64,000 nucleotides of DNA from Gammaproteobacteria bacterium (lineage in GTDB: Bacteria > Pseudomonadota > Gammaproteobacteria > HK1). Position numbers and translations under genes: made by a program. Below the pieces are notes generated by a model that was given only the letters and a program-made list of their open reading frames with translations, was not told the origin of the DNA and ran no database searches. Shown here in pieces: positions 9,168-18,009 of the stretch; position 1 is the first letter of the stretch; every line of letters begins with the position of its first letter. The stretch is from the NCBI GenBank assembly GCA_022824305.1, contig JAJEAD010000049.1, positions 1 to 64,000 on the forward strand, written 5' to 3'.

Positions 9168-9341
9168 GTGGACCCCGACGCCTGGCCGCCGACCGAAGCG
9201 AGCATCGACGCCCGGGATGCGGGTCCCGAGCAGTTGCCCGAGCTTACCCGGCAGATGCTCGACCACGGCTACGGCGAGGAGGACGTCCGCGACATCCTGG
9301 GGCGCAATTTCCGTCGGGTGGCGCGGGAGGTCTGGCGATAA
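9168..9341 (+). pseudogene. Relic of an M19 membrane dipeptidase, C-terminal tail only
   Basis: About 57 codons ending in TAA read DAWPPTEASID..., then LTRQMLDHGYGEEDVRDILG and GRNFRRVAREVWR. This is the conserved C-terminal helix and the GxNF-RV block of renal/membrane dipeptidases. Nothing upstream in this frame resembles the zinc-binding barrel, so only the 3' end remains. It lies on the plus strand between minus-strand genes, in the leader of the AOR gene. Confidence 0.65.
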
Positions 9342-9410
9342 CGCCCGGTCGGGGCGGGATCCGGGCTCGCAGCGCACGGTGAGCCTGCGCCACGACCTCC
9401 GTATCGGCGC

Positions 9411-10382
9411 TTACTGCACCTCGATTCTCGTCCCGATGCGAAGGTGCGCGCGGAGCGAGCGGCAGATGGCGGCGAACTCGGCTGCCGCGTCCGGGCCGCT
9501 CTCCCGCGCCCGCACGAAGCCGTGGATCATGTCGCGCGCGACGTGCAGCTCCGCATCGACGCCGGCCTCGAGCAACCGCCGCACGTAGTTGCGCCCGTCG
9601 TCGGCGAGGGGATCGAACTCGGCGATGTGCACGTGGGCGGGCGGCAGTCCCGCGAGGTCGGCGCCCTCGGAAAGGGGCACTGCGTAGGGGCTCGCCTCGC
9701 CGCGCTCTTCCCCGAGGTAGGCGTTCCAGGCCCGGTCCATGAAGTCCGCGCCGAGGCCGGGCGAATCGGCGTGCTCGCGATGAGAGCGCGACAGCGGCCG
9801 GTCGATGAGGGTGGGGTAAACCACCGCCTGGGCCGCGATGGCCGGCCCGCCCCGGTCGCGGGCGAGCATGCAGGTCGCCACGCTGAGATTGCCGCCGGCG
9901 CTGTCGCCCCAGATCGCGATCCGCGAGGGATCGATCCCGAACTCGGGCGCGTTGCGGGACACGCAGGCGAGGGCGGCGTAGCAGTCTTCGGGGGCGGCCG
10001 GGAAGGGGTGCTCGGGAGCGAGCCGGTAGTCGACGCTCACCACCACCGCGCCGACCTCCCGCGCGATCCCGGCCGCGATCTGATCGCCGCTTTCGAGGCT
10101 GCCGAGCACGAAGCCTCCGCCGTGGAGGTACATCACGCATCCCGCCGGCGTCTCAGCGCCGGCGGGGTGGTAGATCCTTGCGGGCACTGTGCCCTCGCGC
10201 CCCGCGCCCGGACAGTCGAGGCCCTGGTCTTCGACCCGCATTCCCGGCGGGTACTCCCGCGCGAGCGCGGCGCCGTATGTGTCATGACCCTGGCGCTGCA
10301 CCGCGAGGTCGAGGTTCTTCGGCTTGGCCGCCTTCGCGGCGAGCAGCTCCGCCATGTCGGGATGGATGCGGTACGCGGTCAT
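9411..10382 (-). CDS. Alpha/beta hydrolase, hormone-sensitive-lipase type esterase
   Basis: 323 residues. The oxyanion-hole motif YLHGGGFVLGS is near residue 85 and the nucleophile elbow GDSAGGN near 155; a catalytic Asp in FDPLADDG and His in IHGFVRA follow. This is the layout of the family IV (HSL/Aes) carboxylesterases acting on short acyl esters in the cytoplasm; no signal peptide. It lies between the MoaD-like gene and the AOR leader on the same strand, with an 88-base gap from the former. The natural ester is unknown. Confidence 0.85.
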   Translation of the reverse strand: MTAYRIHPDMAELLAAKAAKPKNLDLAVQRQGHDTYGAALAREYPPGMRVEDQGLDCPGAGREGTVPARIYHPAGAETPAGCVMYLHGGGFVLGSLESGDQIAAGIAREVGAVVVSVDYRLAPEHPFPAAPEDCYAALACVSRNAPEFGIDPSRIAIWGDSAGGNLSVATCMLARDRGGPAIAAQAVVYPTLIDRPLSRSHREHADSPGLGADFMDRAWNAYLGEERGEASPYAVPLSEGADLAGLPPAHVHIAEFDPLADDGRNYVRRLLEAGVDAELHVARDMIHGFVRARESGPDAAAEFAAICRSLRAHLRIGTRIEVQ

Positions 10383-10470
10383 CGAGACTCCGGTTCCGTG
10401 GAGACCGGCCTGCGCGTGCGGCCGCCGGCCTGGACCTCTGCGACGCGAGCGGTGGATGGCGAGATCGGGC

Positions 10471-10719
10471 TCAGCCCCCCGAGATCCTCGGCATCAGGTA
10501 GACCTCCGCGCCGGGAGGGATGCGCTCGAGCCAGGCATCCTGGTAGAGCTGTCCGTCGATGGAGACCGCGACCCCGCGCTCGAGCACCGGCCCGAGCTCG
10601 GGGTACTGCTTTCCGAGTCCGCGCAGCAACTGCATGATGTTGCGGGCCTCGACCTCGAACTCGCTACGCCCGCCCGCGGCCGAGGCGAGCGTGGAACCGA
10701 GTCGCACCTGCACCGTCAT
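10471..10719 (-). CDS. MoaD/ThiS-family sulfur carrier
   Basis: 82 residues with a beta-grasp pattern and the diagnostic C-terminal Gly-Gly (PRISGG), which is adenylated and thiocarboxylated to deliver sulfur to pterin dithiolene synthesis in MoaD-type proteins. It lies 41 bases after the molybdopterin large-subunit gene and upstream of an AOR gene on the same strand. That placement suggests a dedicated MoaD for one of these pterin enzymes. ThiS-like roles in other sulfur transfer cannot be excluded. Confidence 0.75.
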   Translation of the reverse strand: MTVQVRLGSTLASAAGGRSEFEVEARNIMQLLRGLGKQYPELGPVLERGVAVSIDGQLYQDAWLERIPPGAEVYLMPRISGG

Positions 10720-10760
10720 CGCGCGTTCATCTCAGTTCCGGGTCGCGCCGAAGCTCCGCT

Positions 10761-13049
10761 TCAGCCCGCCTCCGCCGACTCCGAGAGCGCGGCGAGGATG
10801 CGCGGCGGCGACATCGGCAGCTCGGTCAGGCGCCGGCCGGTGGCGCGGGCCACCGCGTTGGCGACCGCGGCGAGCGGCGGCACGATGGGGGTCTCGCCCA
10901 CTCCGCGCACACCGTAGGGGTGTCCCGGATTCGGCACTTCCACGATCACCGTGTCGATCATCGGCAGATCCGAGGCGACCGGCATGCGGTAGTCGAGGAA
11001 GCCCGGATTCTGCAGAGTGCCGTCCTCGCCGTAGATGTACTCCTCGTTCAGCGCCCAGCCCACTCCCTGCGCGGCGCCGCCCTGGTACTGGCCTTCGACG
11101 TAGCTCGGGTGGATGGCCCGGCCCGCGTCCTGCACCACGAGGTAGCGCAGCACGCTCACCGCGCCGGTCTGATCGTCGACCTCCACGTCGACCACGTGGG
11201 TGCCGAAGCTGTTGCCGGCGCCCGCGGCGTTGATCTCGGCGTGGCCCGCGATCGGCCCCCCGGTCTGGGAGGAGAGCGCCGCGATCTCGGCGAAGGACAT
11301 CGGCTCGAAGTCGCCCGCGTTCGACCCCGAGGGCCTGGCGTAGCCGTCCTCCCACTCCACCGCCTCGGCGTCGATGCCCCACATTTCGGCGACCCGGCCA
11401 CGCATGTTGTCGATGGCGTTGCGGGCGGCCTGAACGGTGGCCATCCCGGCGGAGTGGGTGACGCGGCTGCCGCCGGTGGTCGCGTTGAAGCTGAGCGCGT
11501 TGGTGTCGGCGATGATCGCGCGTACCCGCTCGTAGGGGACGCCGAGCTCCTCCGCCGCCATCAGGCACATGGAAGCGCGCGAGCCCCCGATATCCGGGGT
11601 GCCGAGCGAGAGCAGCACCGTGCCGTCGGTGTTCACGTTGAGGGTGACGCTGGTCTCGCCGCCGTAGTTCGGCCAGAAGCCGGTTGCGACGCCGCGCCCC
11701 TGACGGGCGGCGAGGGGCGCCTGGTAGTTCTCGTGATCACGCGCCTCCTCGAGCGTTTCCACCATGCCCACCGGCCCGAAGCTCGGACCGTAGATGGACT
11801 TCGACCCTTCCTTGACCGCATTGCGCAGGCGGAGCTCGATCGGGTCCATGTCGAGCTCGAGCGCGATCTCGTCGAGGACCGACTCGACCGCGAAGGAAGC
11901 CATCGGCGCTCCCGGGGCCCGGTAGGCGGCCTGCTTGGGCCGGTTCACGACCACGTCGTAGCAGGTCAGGTGCACGTTGGCGGTGTCGTAGAGCGCGAAG
12001 CAGCACTCCGCACCGAAGGGAACCGGCGATCCGCGGAAGGCGCCGCCCTGGTACCGGAGCTCTCCTTCCGCCGCGGTGATCCTGCCGTCGCGGGTCGCGC
12101 CGATCTTCATGCTGATGCTTGCGCTGGAGGTGGGGCCCGAGGCGCGGAACACCTCGTCGCGGTCCATGACGATCTTGACGGGACGGCCGGACTTCATGGA
12201 GAGCGCGAGGGCGGTGGGCTCGATGAAGACAGTGGTCTTGCCGCCGAACCCGCCACCGATCTCGGAGGCGGTGACCCGAAGGCGGGAGAGAGGGAGGCCG
12301 AGAATCTGCGCGCACATGTCGCGCACCGAGTAATGCCCCTGGGTACAGACCCACATCTCCGCGCTGCCGTCTTCGGACATCGAGGCCATGCAGGCGTGGG
12401 GCTCGATGTAGCCCTGGTGCGCGGCCTCGGTGCGGAAGTCACGTTCGACGATGACGTCGGCCTGCGCGAAGCCCTCCGCCACGTCGCCCTGCACGATCTC
12501 GGAGCGCTCCGCGACGTTCGAGGGCTCGCTCGGCGCCGGCTCCACTCCGCGGGTGAACATCGTCTCGTGCAGGACGGGCGCGCCGGGCGCCATCGCCGCG
12601 TCGACGTCGGTGACGTGGGGCAGCACCTCGTAGTCGACCTCGATGAGGCCGAGCGCGCGCTTCGCGATGCGGGCGCTCGTCGCCGCCACTGCCGCCACCG
12701 CGTGCCCCTCGTAGAGCGCCTTCTCCCGCGCCATCACGTTGCAGGCGACGTCGACGAGCACCTCCTCTCCGCCGCCGTCGGGAAGCTCGTCCAGACCCGG
12801 GAAGTCGTCGCGCGTGACCACCGCCTTGACGCCTTCGAGCGCCTCCGCCCGGGAAGTGTCGATGCCGCGGATGCGGGCATGGGCGTGGGGGCTCCTCAGC
12901 ACTTTGCCGATCAGCATGCCGGGGGCGGAGACGTCCGCGCCGTAGCGGGCGCGTCCGGTGACCTTGTCGACTCCGTCGGGACGCTTCGGCCGGGTGCCGA
13001 CCTGCGAGTAGGTGACGTCGGGATCGCGGGGTTTCATGACTGCGGCCAT
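10761..13049 (-). CDS. Xanthine dehydrogenase-family molybdopterin-binding large subunit
   Basis: 762 residues. The N-terminal hammerhead domain opens KRPDGVDKVTGRARYGAD and SPHAHARI; the Mo-binding domain has IGGGFGGK near residue 265, AYRAPG near 380 and the catalytic-Glu motif VRGVGETP near 725. This is the catalytic subunit of molybdenum hydroxylases such as aldehyde oxidase, xanthine dehydrogenase and CO dehydrogenase. The FAD and 2Fe-2S subunits are not adjacent, so partners must be encoded elsewhere or electrons take another route. The active-site loop lacks the AYXCSFR pattern of CO dehydrogenase, so CO oxidation is unlikely. ATG 13049 has a GAGGAG site seven bases upstream; ATG 13037 is the alternative. 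Confidence 0.85.
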   Translation of the reverse strand: MAAVMKPRDPDVTYSQVGTRPKRPDGVDKVTGRARYGADVSAPGMLIGKVLRSPHAHARIRGIDTSRAEALEGVKAVVTRDDFPGLDELPDGGGEEVLVDVACNVMAREKALYEGHAVAAVAATSARIAKRALGLIEVDYEVLPHVTDVDAAMAPGAPVLHETMFTRGVEPAPSEPSNVAERSEIVQGDVAEGFAQADVIVERDFRTEAAHQGYIEPHACMASMSEDGSAEMWVCTQGHYSVRDMCAQILGLPLSRLRVTASEIGGGFGGKTTVFIEPTALALSMKSGRPVKIVMDRDEVFRASGPTSSASISMKIGATRDGRITAAEGELRYQGGAFRGSPVPFGAECCFALYDTANVHLTCYDVVVNRPKQAAYRAPGAPMASFAVESVLDEIALELDMDPIELRLRNAVKEGSKSIYGPSFGPVGMVETLEEARDHENYQAPLAARQGRGVATGFWPNYGGETSVTLNVNTDGTVLLSLGTPDIGGSRASMCLMAAEELGVPYERVRAIIADTNALSFNATTGGSRVTHSAGMATVQAARNAIDNMRGRVAEMWGIDAEAVEWEDGYARPSGSNAGDFEPMSFAEIAALSSQTGGPIAGHAEINAAGAGNSFGTHVVDVEVDDQTGAVSVLRYLVVQDAGRAIHPSYVEGQYQGGAAQGVGWALNEEYIYGEDGTLQNPGFLDYRMPVASDLPMIDTVIVEVPNPGHPYGVRGVGETPIVPPLAAVANAVARATGRRLTELPMSPPRILAALSESAEAG

Positions 13050-13272
13050 GGGGGCTCCTCAATGCTCCGGGAGGGGCGGGTGGAAGGCGCTAGCGTAACC
13101 GAGAGCGGGGCGCCACCGGTACTCGGTGCGTGCCGGAAGTTCCGCGCCGCGCGCGCTTCGCAGTCGCGCACGGCACTCGGCGAACAACCCGGAAATCCGC
13201 TTCCCGGGTGCCCTGCGTCGCCATCCGCGGAGGCTCCTCCGCCATGCGGGCGGAGCAAGAAGGGGCGCGAGC

Positions 13273-14187
13273 CTACCCGGGGGCGGCCGTGCGCAGGTCG
13301 GTGGCAATGGAGCGAAAGGTCCGGACGTATCCCGGGGACTGGACGGCGATGCGCTCCTTCAACCGCTCGTGCAGGGCCGGCAGGGCATGGAAGGGCACGG
13401 CGGCGTAGGTGTGGTGCTCGGAGTGATAGGGCATGTTCCACGCAAAAAAGCGGACCAGTGCGTTGGTGTGCGTGGTGCGCGAATTGCGCAGCATGTCGGG
13501 CACAAGGGGGCAGCCGGTGTGCTCGGCGAGGAGGAAGATCCGCAGCATGGGTTGCGCGACCAGCACCGGCATTATCCAGTACCAGAGCAGGACATCGGTC
13601 CCGAGCGCCAGGCTCGCGGTTGCGGCGCCGAGATAGAGCGCGATGTGCACGCGCGCCTCCCACGCGATCCGGCGCCGCCGGCCGGGCTCGATGAAGGGCT
13701 CATCGCCTTGCCCCCGGCTGTGCCGCAGCACGGTGGTGACGCGCTCCCGCCACAGCGGCAGCCCGCTCATCGCGAGGATCAGCGCGCCCGGGGTGGCGGG
13801 TTTCGGCGAGGAGAGCTCGGGGTCCCGTTCCGGATCCTGCGTGTACCGGTGGTGGGCGAGATGGAAGGCCCGGAAGTAGCGCGCCGGGAGCAGCAGCAGG
13901 AAGCCGATCAGGTCCGCCACCCGGCGGTTGATCCAGCGCGAGGCGAACGCGGTGTAGTGCACGCTCTCGTGAAGCGGGGCGAACAGGAACACCAGCACGA
14001 CTCCATGCAGCCAGAGGGCTCCGACCACCCATCCGCTGCCCTGAGTCAGGCCGACGAGGGTGCCGGTCAACGCGAGCGCCGCGAGGTGGGCGGCCAGTCG
14101 TGCGAGCCCCTTCGCATCGGAACGGCGCCGGAGCGGCGCCAGCTCCTCCGGCGTCAGGGGGCCCGCATCGGTGTTCCGTGCGCTCAT
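13273..14187 (-). CDS. Membrane fatty acid desaturase-family protein
   Basis: 304 residues with the three histidine boxes of di-iron membrane desaturases and hydroxylases: HESVH near 100, HLAHH near 140 and HSEHH near 260. Hydrophobic spans around 40-60, 65-85, 120-140 and 185-225 fit four membrane helices. It would introduce a double bond or hydroxyl into an acyl chain or carotenoid. The short length and HxxxH/HxxHH/HxxHH spacing fit the FA_desaturase family. It is followed by the XDH-like gene after a 220-base gap and preceded by a SnoaL-like gene; the substrate is not indicated. Confidence 0.8.
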   Translation of the reverse strand: MSARNTDAGPLTPEELAPLRRRSDAKGLARLAAHLAALALTGTLVGLTQGSGWVVGALWLHGVVLVFLFAPLHESVHYTAFASRWINRRVADLIGFLLLLPARYFRAFHLAHHRYTQDPERDPELSSPKPATPGALILAMSGLPLWRERVTTVLRHSRGQGDEPFIEPGRRRRIAWEARVHIALYLGAATASLALGTDVLLWYWIMPVLVAQPMLRIFLLAEHTGCPLVPDMLRNSRTTHTNALVRFFAWNMPYHSEHHTYAAVPFHALPALHERLKERIAVQSPGYVRTFRSIATDLRTAAPG

Positions 14188-14241
14188 CCCTCTTGTCCGA
14201 GCAGGGGAGAGGCTGCGGCATGCGCGCCTCTCCTCGAGCCC

Positions 14242-14625
14242 TCAGTCGAGAGTGGGGGAGGCCGACTTGCAGTAGGCGAGCTTGCGAACGAGGCGGTCGC
14301 CCTCGAAGTGAAGCAGGTCGAGGCCACGCATGCTCATTTTCCTGCCATCGACCTCCATGTGCAGGCGCCAGCTCGCCATCACCTTGTCCGTTTCCACTTC
14401 GGCGAAGAAGTCCTCTCCGTCGAAGTGGATCTTGCCCCGGGCTCCGTTCAGGAGCGGCTCGAATGCGGCCCGGATCGCTTCGGGACCGGTATGGGAGCCG
14501 CCGCGGCTGTCTTCGTAGACGGCATCCTCCGAGAAGAAGCTCACAACGTCATCCAGGTCCTGGCGGTTGAAGGCGTCCACGAAGCGGGTGGTCAGCTCCA
14601 CCAGTTCTGCGCGCCGGTCGCTCAT
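14242..14625 (-). CDS. SnoaL-like/NTF2-fold protein
   Basis: 127 residues of the NTF2-like fold, with the characteristic opening LTTRFVDAFNRQDLDDVVSFFSEDAVY and later GPEAIRAAFEPLL and LHFEGDRLVRK. The fold includes polyketide cyclases, isomerases and many non-enzymatic binding proteins, and no catalytic residues can be assigned. ATG 14625 is preceded by GGAGA. It is 54 bases upstream of the desaturase gene on the same strand, so the two may be expressed together. Confidence 0.7.
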   Translation of the reverse strand: MSDRRAELVELTTRFVDAFNRQDLDDVVSFFSEDAVYEDSRGGSHTGPEAIRAAFEPLLNGARGKIHFDGEDFFAEVETDKVMASWRLHMEVDGRKMSMRGLDLLHFEGDRLVRKLAYCKSASPTLD

Positions 14626-14744
14626 GCGGGTCTCCTCATCAGGCATCGACGAGGAGCAAAGGGTAGCCGCCAATCGGCGGGGCGTCGACGCAATAGGACA
14701 GGGAGAGTCCGCAGCGTGGCGGGTCCGCGCCCCGCGGCGGGGTC

Positions 14745-15470
14745 TCAGGCGGCCGCCACGTCGTCCGCGGGAAGGCCGCGCCGCAGCAGATCGACCACGT
14801 CGAAGAGTGAATCGAGCACGGTGTGTCCGAGGGCGAGCGTGGAAGGGTCGGGGGGGACCAGGTCGGGGATCTGGAAGACCCGGAGCCCGGCCGAGACGGC
14901 GGAGCGCACGCCGTGGGCGGAGTCCTCCAGTGCCCAGGCGCGTGTCGGGTCGACGCCCAGCAGGTCGGTGGCGGTCCGGTAGGGTTCGGGGTCCGGCTTG
15001 CCCTTCGCAACTCGATCACCGGTGACCTTCGCGGCAAAGAAGCGATCCAGACCCACCGACTCGAGCCGATCCGATGCCTCCGGATCCCAGGTGGACGTGG
15101 CCAGGGCGCAGGGAATGGCGAGTCGGCGCACCGTCTCCAGTACTTCGCGCGCGCCCGGCTTGAGAGGCGGGGCCCGGCGGACGAGGTGCTCGTCGCAGTA
15201 GTCGTTCCAGCTCGCAACGATCGCGTCGTAGGGAAAGTCCGGACCGTAACCCTCGATCAGGAGCTGGCGCGTGCGCTCCACCGTGGTGCCGATGCAGCGA
15301 CGGTAGGCGTCGGGATCGGCGGGCACTCCGCGGACGCGGCATGCGTGGAGGAAGCCGTCGAGGACGATCCGCTCCGTGTCGAGGAGCAGGCCGTCCATGT
15401 CGAAGACGATCGCGGCGGGGCGGGCCACTTCAACCGGCATCTCGAGCGCCGCTTCTCGTCCCTGCGTCAT
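14745..15470 (-). CDS. HAD-superfamily phosphatase/phosphomutase
   Basis: 241 residues. Motif I is DMDGLLLDTE (nucleophile and acid Asp), motif II is in ALATSTWDPEASDR, motif III Lys is in VAKGKPDPEPY, and motif IV is ALEDSAHGVRSAVSAG. A four-helix cap between motifs I and II marks subclass IA, like beta-phosphoglucomutase and phosphoglycolate phosphatase. It removes or shifts phosphate on a small metabolite; the identity is not readable. It lies 15 bases downstream of the EamA gene's stop on the same strand. Confidence 0.8.
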   Translation of the reverse strand: MTQGREAALEMPVEVARPAAIVFDMDGLLLDTERIVLDGFLHACRVRGVPADPDAYRRCIGTTVERTRQLLIEGYGPDFPYDAIVASWNDYCDEHLVRRAPPLKPGAREVLETVRRLAIPCALATSTWDPEASDRLESVGLDRFFAAKVTGDRVAKGKPDPEPYRTATDLLGVDPTRAWALEDSAHGVRSAVSAGLRVFQIPDLVPPDPSTLALGHTVLDSLFDVVDLLRRGLPADDVAAA

Positions 15471-15485
15471 GCTCCCTCCGTCGGC

Positions 15486-16391
15486 TCAGCTTCCGGTACG
15501 CAGGGCAAGGATACCGCGGCTCCCCACGGCGGAGAGCACCAGCACCCCTCCCACCAGCGTGAGCAGGCTCGGGCGCTCGGCGAAAGCCAACCACACCCAG
15601 ATCGGAGCGAGGATGAACTCCAGGAGCACCACCAGGGTCAGCTCCGCGCCCTGCACGTGGCGCGAGCCCCATACGAAGAGTCCGTGCACGGTGGCGGAGA
15701 TGATGCCGCCCCAGGCGAACGCGATGGCGAAATCCGCCACCGGGACCACGAGGTCCATTCCGCTCATCGCACCCGAGAACCCGCAGGAGAGCAGCGATCC
15801 GAGGACGATGATCGGCAGCATGTTCTGGTTCCGGCCGTGGCGAAGCACCACCACGACGCAGGCGAAGGCGAATGCGGCGAGCACCGCGAGCGCGTTTCCG
15901 AATAGCGTTCCGCCGCCCAACCCGTCGCCGAGCATGATGCCGATGCCGACGAGCGCGGTGAGCATCGCGGCCCAGAGGCCCGAGCTGACCCTCTCCTTCA
16001 GGAAGACCCACCCGAGCAGGGCGGTGAAGAAGGGAGCCGCGCCGAGAACGAACATCGTGTTGGCGATGGTGGTATGCGTCATCGACCACACGACGGCGGT
16101 GTTGGTGGTGGCGAGCATGAGCGCTCCGAGCAGGCCCCACCACGACAATCGGCGCAGGGCCGAGAACACCTCGTGGCGTTGCTGGATGAGGCAGACGCCG
16201 GCGAGCACTGCCGCCAGGGCGCCCGAGCGGATCGCGATGATCTGCCACGGATTCGCCTCCTCGATGCTGCGCAGGAGCAGCCCGTTCACGGAGTTGAAGA
16301 CCGAGCTCGCGAGAACGACCAGGATCGCCAGCCGGTAAGGGTCTGGTGCCGTCGCGGCGCCGCTCGGTCCGGATCGCTTCAGACCCCTCAT
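15486..16391 (-). CDS. EamA/DMT-family transporter
   Basis: 301 residues with ten hydrophobic segments in two EamA repeats (about 20-155 and 165-300), the usual drug/metabolite transporter architecture. An inner-membrane exporter or importer of small metabolites, often amino acids. It is the first gene of the long minus-strand run, diverging from the Rieske gene at 16691 with a 299-base gap. Immediately before HAD and SnoaL-like genes, but no substrate can be named. Confidence 0.8.
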   Translation of the reverse strand: MRGLKRSGPSGAATAPDPYRLAILVVLASSVFNSVNGLLLRSIEEANPWQIIAIRSGALAAVLAGVCLIQQRHEVFSALRRLSWWGLLGALMLATTNTAVVWSMTHTTIANTMFVLGAAPFFTALLGWVFLKERVSSGLWAAMLTALVGIGIMLGDGLGGGTLFGNALAVLAAFAFACVVVVLRHGRNQNMLPIIVLGSLLSCGFSGAMSGMDLVVPVADFAIAFAWGGIISATVHGLFVWGSRHVQGAELTLVVLLEFILAPIWVWLAFAERPSLLTLVGGVLVLSAVGSRGILALRTGS

Positions 16392-16690
16392 CCCCGTCTG
16401 GTTGCTCGAGTGCCGTCACCGGGCCGTCCCCGCCGGCCTCGAGTGCCCGCAGCATAAGGGCTCGCAGGACCATTTCCCACCGGTACGGAGGGGCATGGAC
16501 GACAAGAGCCGCTCCCGCCGGCGGACCGCTCGGCCAGGTCGAGATGGACACGGCGGGGGGTCGCCACTTGCGCTCCGTGGCCGGCTGCGGCAACGTCACC
16601 GCGCCCGGGAGATCCTTGCCCGGATTCCCGGGTCCTGCCGCAAGGCGGCCTGAAGGGGCTTCCCGCGGCAAAGCTCCAAGGACCTGTTCC
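16392..16690. other. Divergent intergenic region, no gene seen
   Basis: 299 bases between the divergently transcribed EamA and Rieske genes. It should hold both promoters, but I could not identify convincing -35/-10 pairs, an operator palindrome or a gene fragment in any frame. Confidence 0.5.
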
Positions 16691-17836
16691 ATGCCCAAGT
16701 GTCTGTCCGACTTCGTTTCACCGGAGGCCGTCGGCCGGGTTCTGAACCCGAGCGCCTTCGGCTGCCGCCTTCCCGGCGTTGCCTTCCGATCGCGGGAGTT
16801 TCTCGAGCTGGAGTACGCACGCTGGCTCAACCGCACCTGGCTCTTCGTGGGACGGGCCGCGGACCTGCCTCGCGTGGGCGATGCGCGAAGCGTGCCCGGC
16901 TTGCCGTACTTCCTGGTGCGGAGCGGGCCGCAGCGCATTCGCGCCTTTCACAACGCCTGCCGGCACCGCGGCCATCGCCTGGTCGCGGAGACCCGCGAAG
17001 CGATGCCGCACATCGTGTGTCCCTATCACCAGTGGACCTACGGGCTCGACGGTCGTCTGCTGCGCATGACGAACGCGGGAGGCGCCGGGTGCCACCGGCT
17101 CGATGGTCTCGAGCCCGCCGAGCATTCGCTGGTGCCGGTGCGCTGCGAGGTGTGGCACGACTGGATCTTCATCAATCCCGGCGGCGACGCGGCTCCGCTC
17201 ACGGAGTTCGTCGCGCCGATCGCGCGGCGCCTCGACTTCGTCGACTTCGGCCGGCTCCGGCATTTCTTCACCATGGAGCGCCGCCGCATAGATGCGAACT
17301 GGAAGCTCTGCATGGAGAACACCATGGAGCCCTACCACGTGCCCGTGGTGCACCGCAGCTCCGCGGCGGGACAGCCGCTCGAACTCCACTACATGATCGA
17401 GGAGGACCCGATCTTCGGCTGCGGCATCGACCTGCCCGGTTCCGAGTACACCAATGAAGCGCCGGACACTGATGTCAATCTCGACAACCTGGACATGAGC
17501 GCTCGCTATCTGCTGCGCGCGCCCAACTTCTTCCTGACCTCCTACGCACCCGATGTCATCGTCGACACCATGTTCGTGCCCGATGCCCGGGACCCCGCAA
17601 CGTCCTGGCTGGAGCAGGCGTGGTACACCACCTCGGGCCGAACCCTTTCCGAAGAGGAGGTCGAGGCCTGGTCGGTGCTCGAGGAGCAGGTAATCCGGGA
17701 GGACATCGACATCATGACCGAAGTGCAGGCGGGGGCGGAGTCGTCCGCGGTGGACGACGGCGGCGTCCTGACCCCGGCCTGGGAGGCGTGCATCGGCGGC
17801 TTCTACCGCCACGTGGTGGGGGCCCTGCAGGACTGA
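16691..17836 (+). CDS. Rieske non-haem iron oxygenase, alpha subunit
   Basis: 381 residues starting MPKCLSDFVSPEAVGRVLNP. The Rieske ligands are CRHRGH and CPYHQW near residues 90 and 110; the mononuclear iron site is ENTMEPYHVPVVH (E-x2-H-x4-H), and the third ligand is probably in REDIDI. All key residues are present, so this should be an active terminal oxygenase. It is monocistronic by position: divergent from EamA and followed by a GC-rich hairpin and tRNA-Lys. No reductase or ferredoxin gene is adjacent. It is clearly different in sequence from the copies at 6.1 and 57.1 kb, and the substrate is unknown. Confidence 0.85.
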   Translation: MPKCLSDFVSPEAVGRVLNPSAFGCRLPGVAFRSREFLELEYARWLNRTWLFVGRAADLPRVGDARSVPGLPYFLVRSGPQRIRAFHNACRHRGHRLVAETREAMPHIVCPYHQWTYGLDGRLLRMTNAGGAGCHRLDGLEPAEHSLVPVRCEVWHDWIFINPGGDAAPLTEFVAPIARRLDFVDFGRLRHFFTMERRRIDANWKLCMENTMEPYHVPVVHRSSAAGQPLELHYMIEEDPIFGCGIDLPGSEYTNEAPDTDVNLDNLDMSARYLLRAPNFFLTSYAPDVIVDTMFVPDARDPATSWLEQAWYTTSGRTLSEEEVEAWSVLEEQVIREDIDIMTEVQAGAESSAVDDGGVLTPAWEACIGGFYRHVVGALQD

Positions 17837-17857
17837 GTCGGGCGCCTCTCGGATCCT

Positions 17858-17889
17858 CCGGCGGGCGCCCTCCAGGCGCCGTGCGCCGG
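17858..17889 (+). terminator. GC-rich hairpin after Rieske gene
   Basis: Inverted repeat CCGGCG-GGCGCC, five-base loop, GGCGCC, three unpaired bases, CGCCGG, starting 22 bases after the stop codon. There is no T-run, so it may be a Rho-assisted stop or simply a stabilising 3' structure. Confidence 0.4.
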
Positions 17890-17900
17890 CGGCTCTGCGC

Positions 17901-17906
17901 TATGAT
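17901..17906 (+). promoter_or_regulatory. Possible -10 box for tRNA-Lys
   Basis: TATGAT matches five of six bases of the sigma-70 -10 consensus in otherwise very GC-rich DNA and lies 28 bases before the mature tRNA 5' end. No good -35 element is visible at 16-18 bases upstream. Confidence 0.4.
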
Positions 17907-17933
17907 CGGCACCCTGCCGCAGCGGGGCACAAC

Positions 17934-18009
17934 GGGCCGTTAGCTCAGTCGGTAGAGCATCTGACTTTTAATCAGGTGGTCGTTGGTTCGATTCCAACAC
18001 GGCCCACCA
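17934..18009 (+). tRNA. tRNA-Lys (anticodon TTT)
   Basis: A 76-base cloverleaf: acceptor arms GGGCCGT and ACGGCCC pair fully, the D-arm is TAGCTCAGTCGGTAGAGCA, the anticodon loop CTTTTAA gives TTT at 17967-17969, and the T-loop is GTTCGATTC. Discriminator A and an encoded CCA end at 18009. A perfect 12-base palindrome, TTTGCGCGCAAA, lies at 18022-18033 just downstream. Confidence 0.97.

Noticed and set aside
10761-13049. CO dehydrogenase large subunit
   Set aside because: The active-site loop with the CoxL AYXCSFR motif is not present, so only the general molybdenum hydroxylase family is claimed.
17858-17889. Classical Rho-independent terminators
   Set aside because: None of the GC-rich hairpins found (17858, 36211, 50545, 52442, 61942) is followed by a T-run, so they are listed only as candidates.
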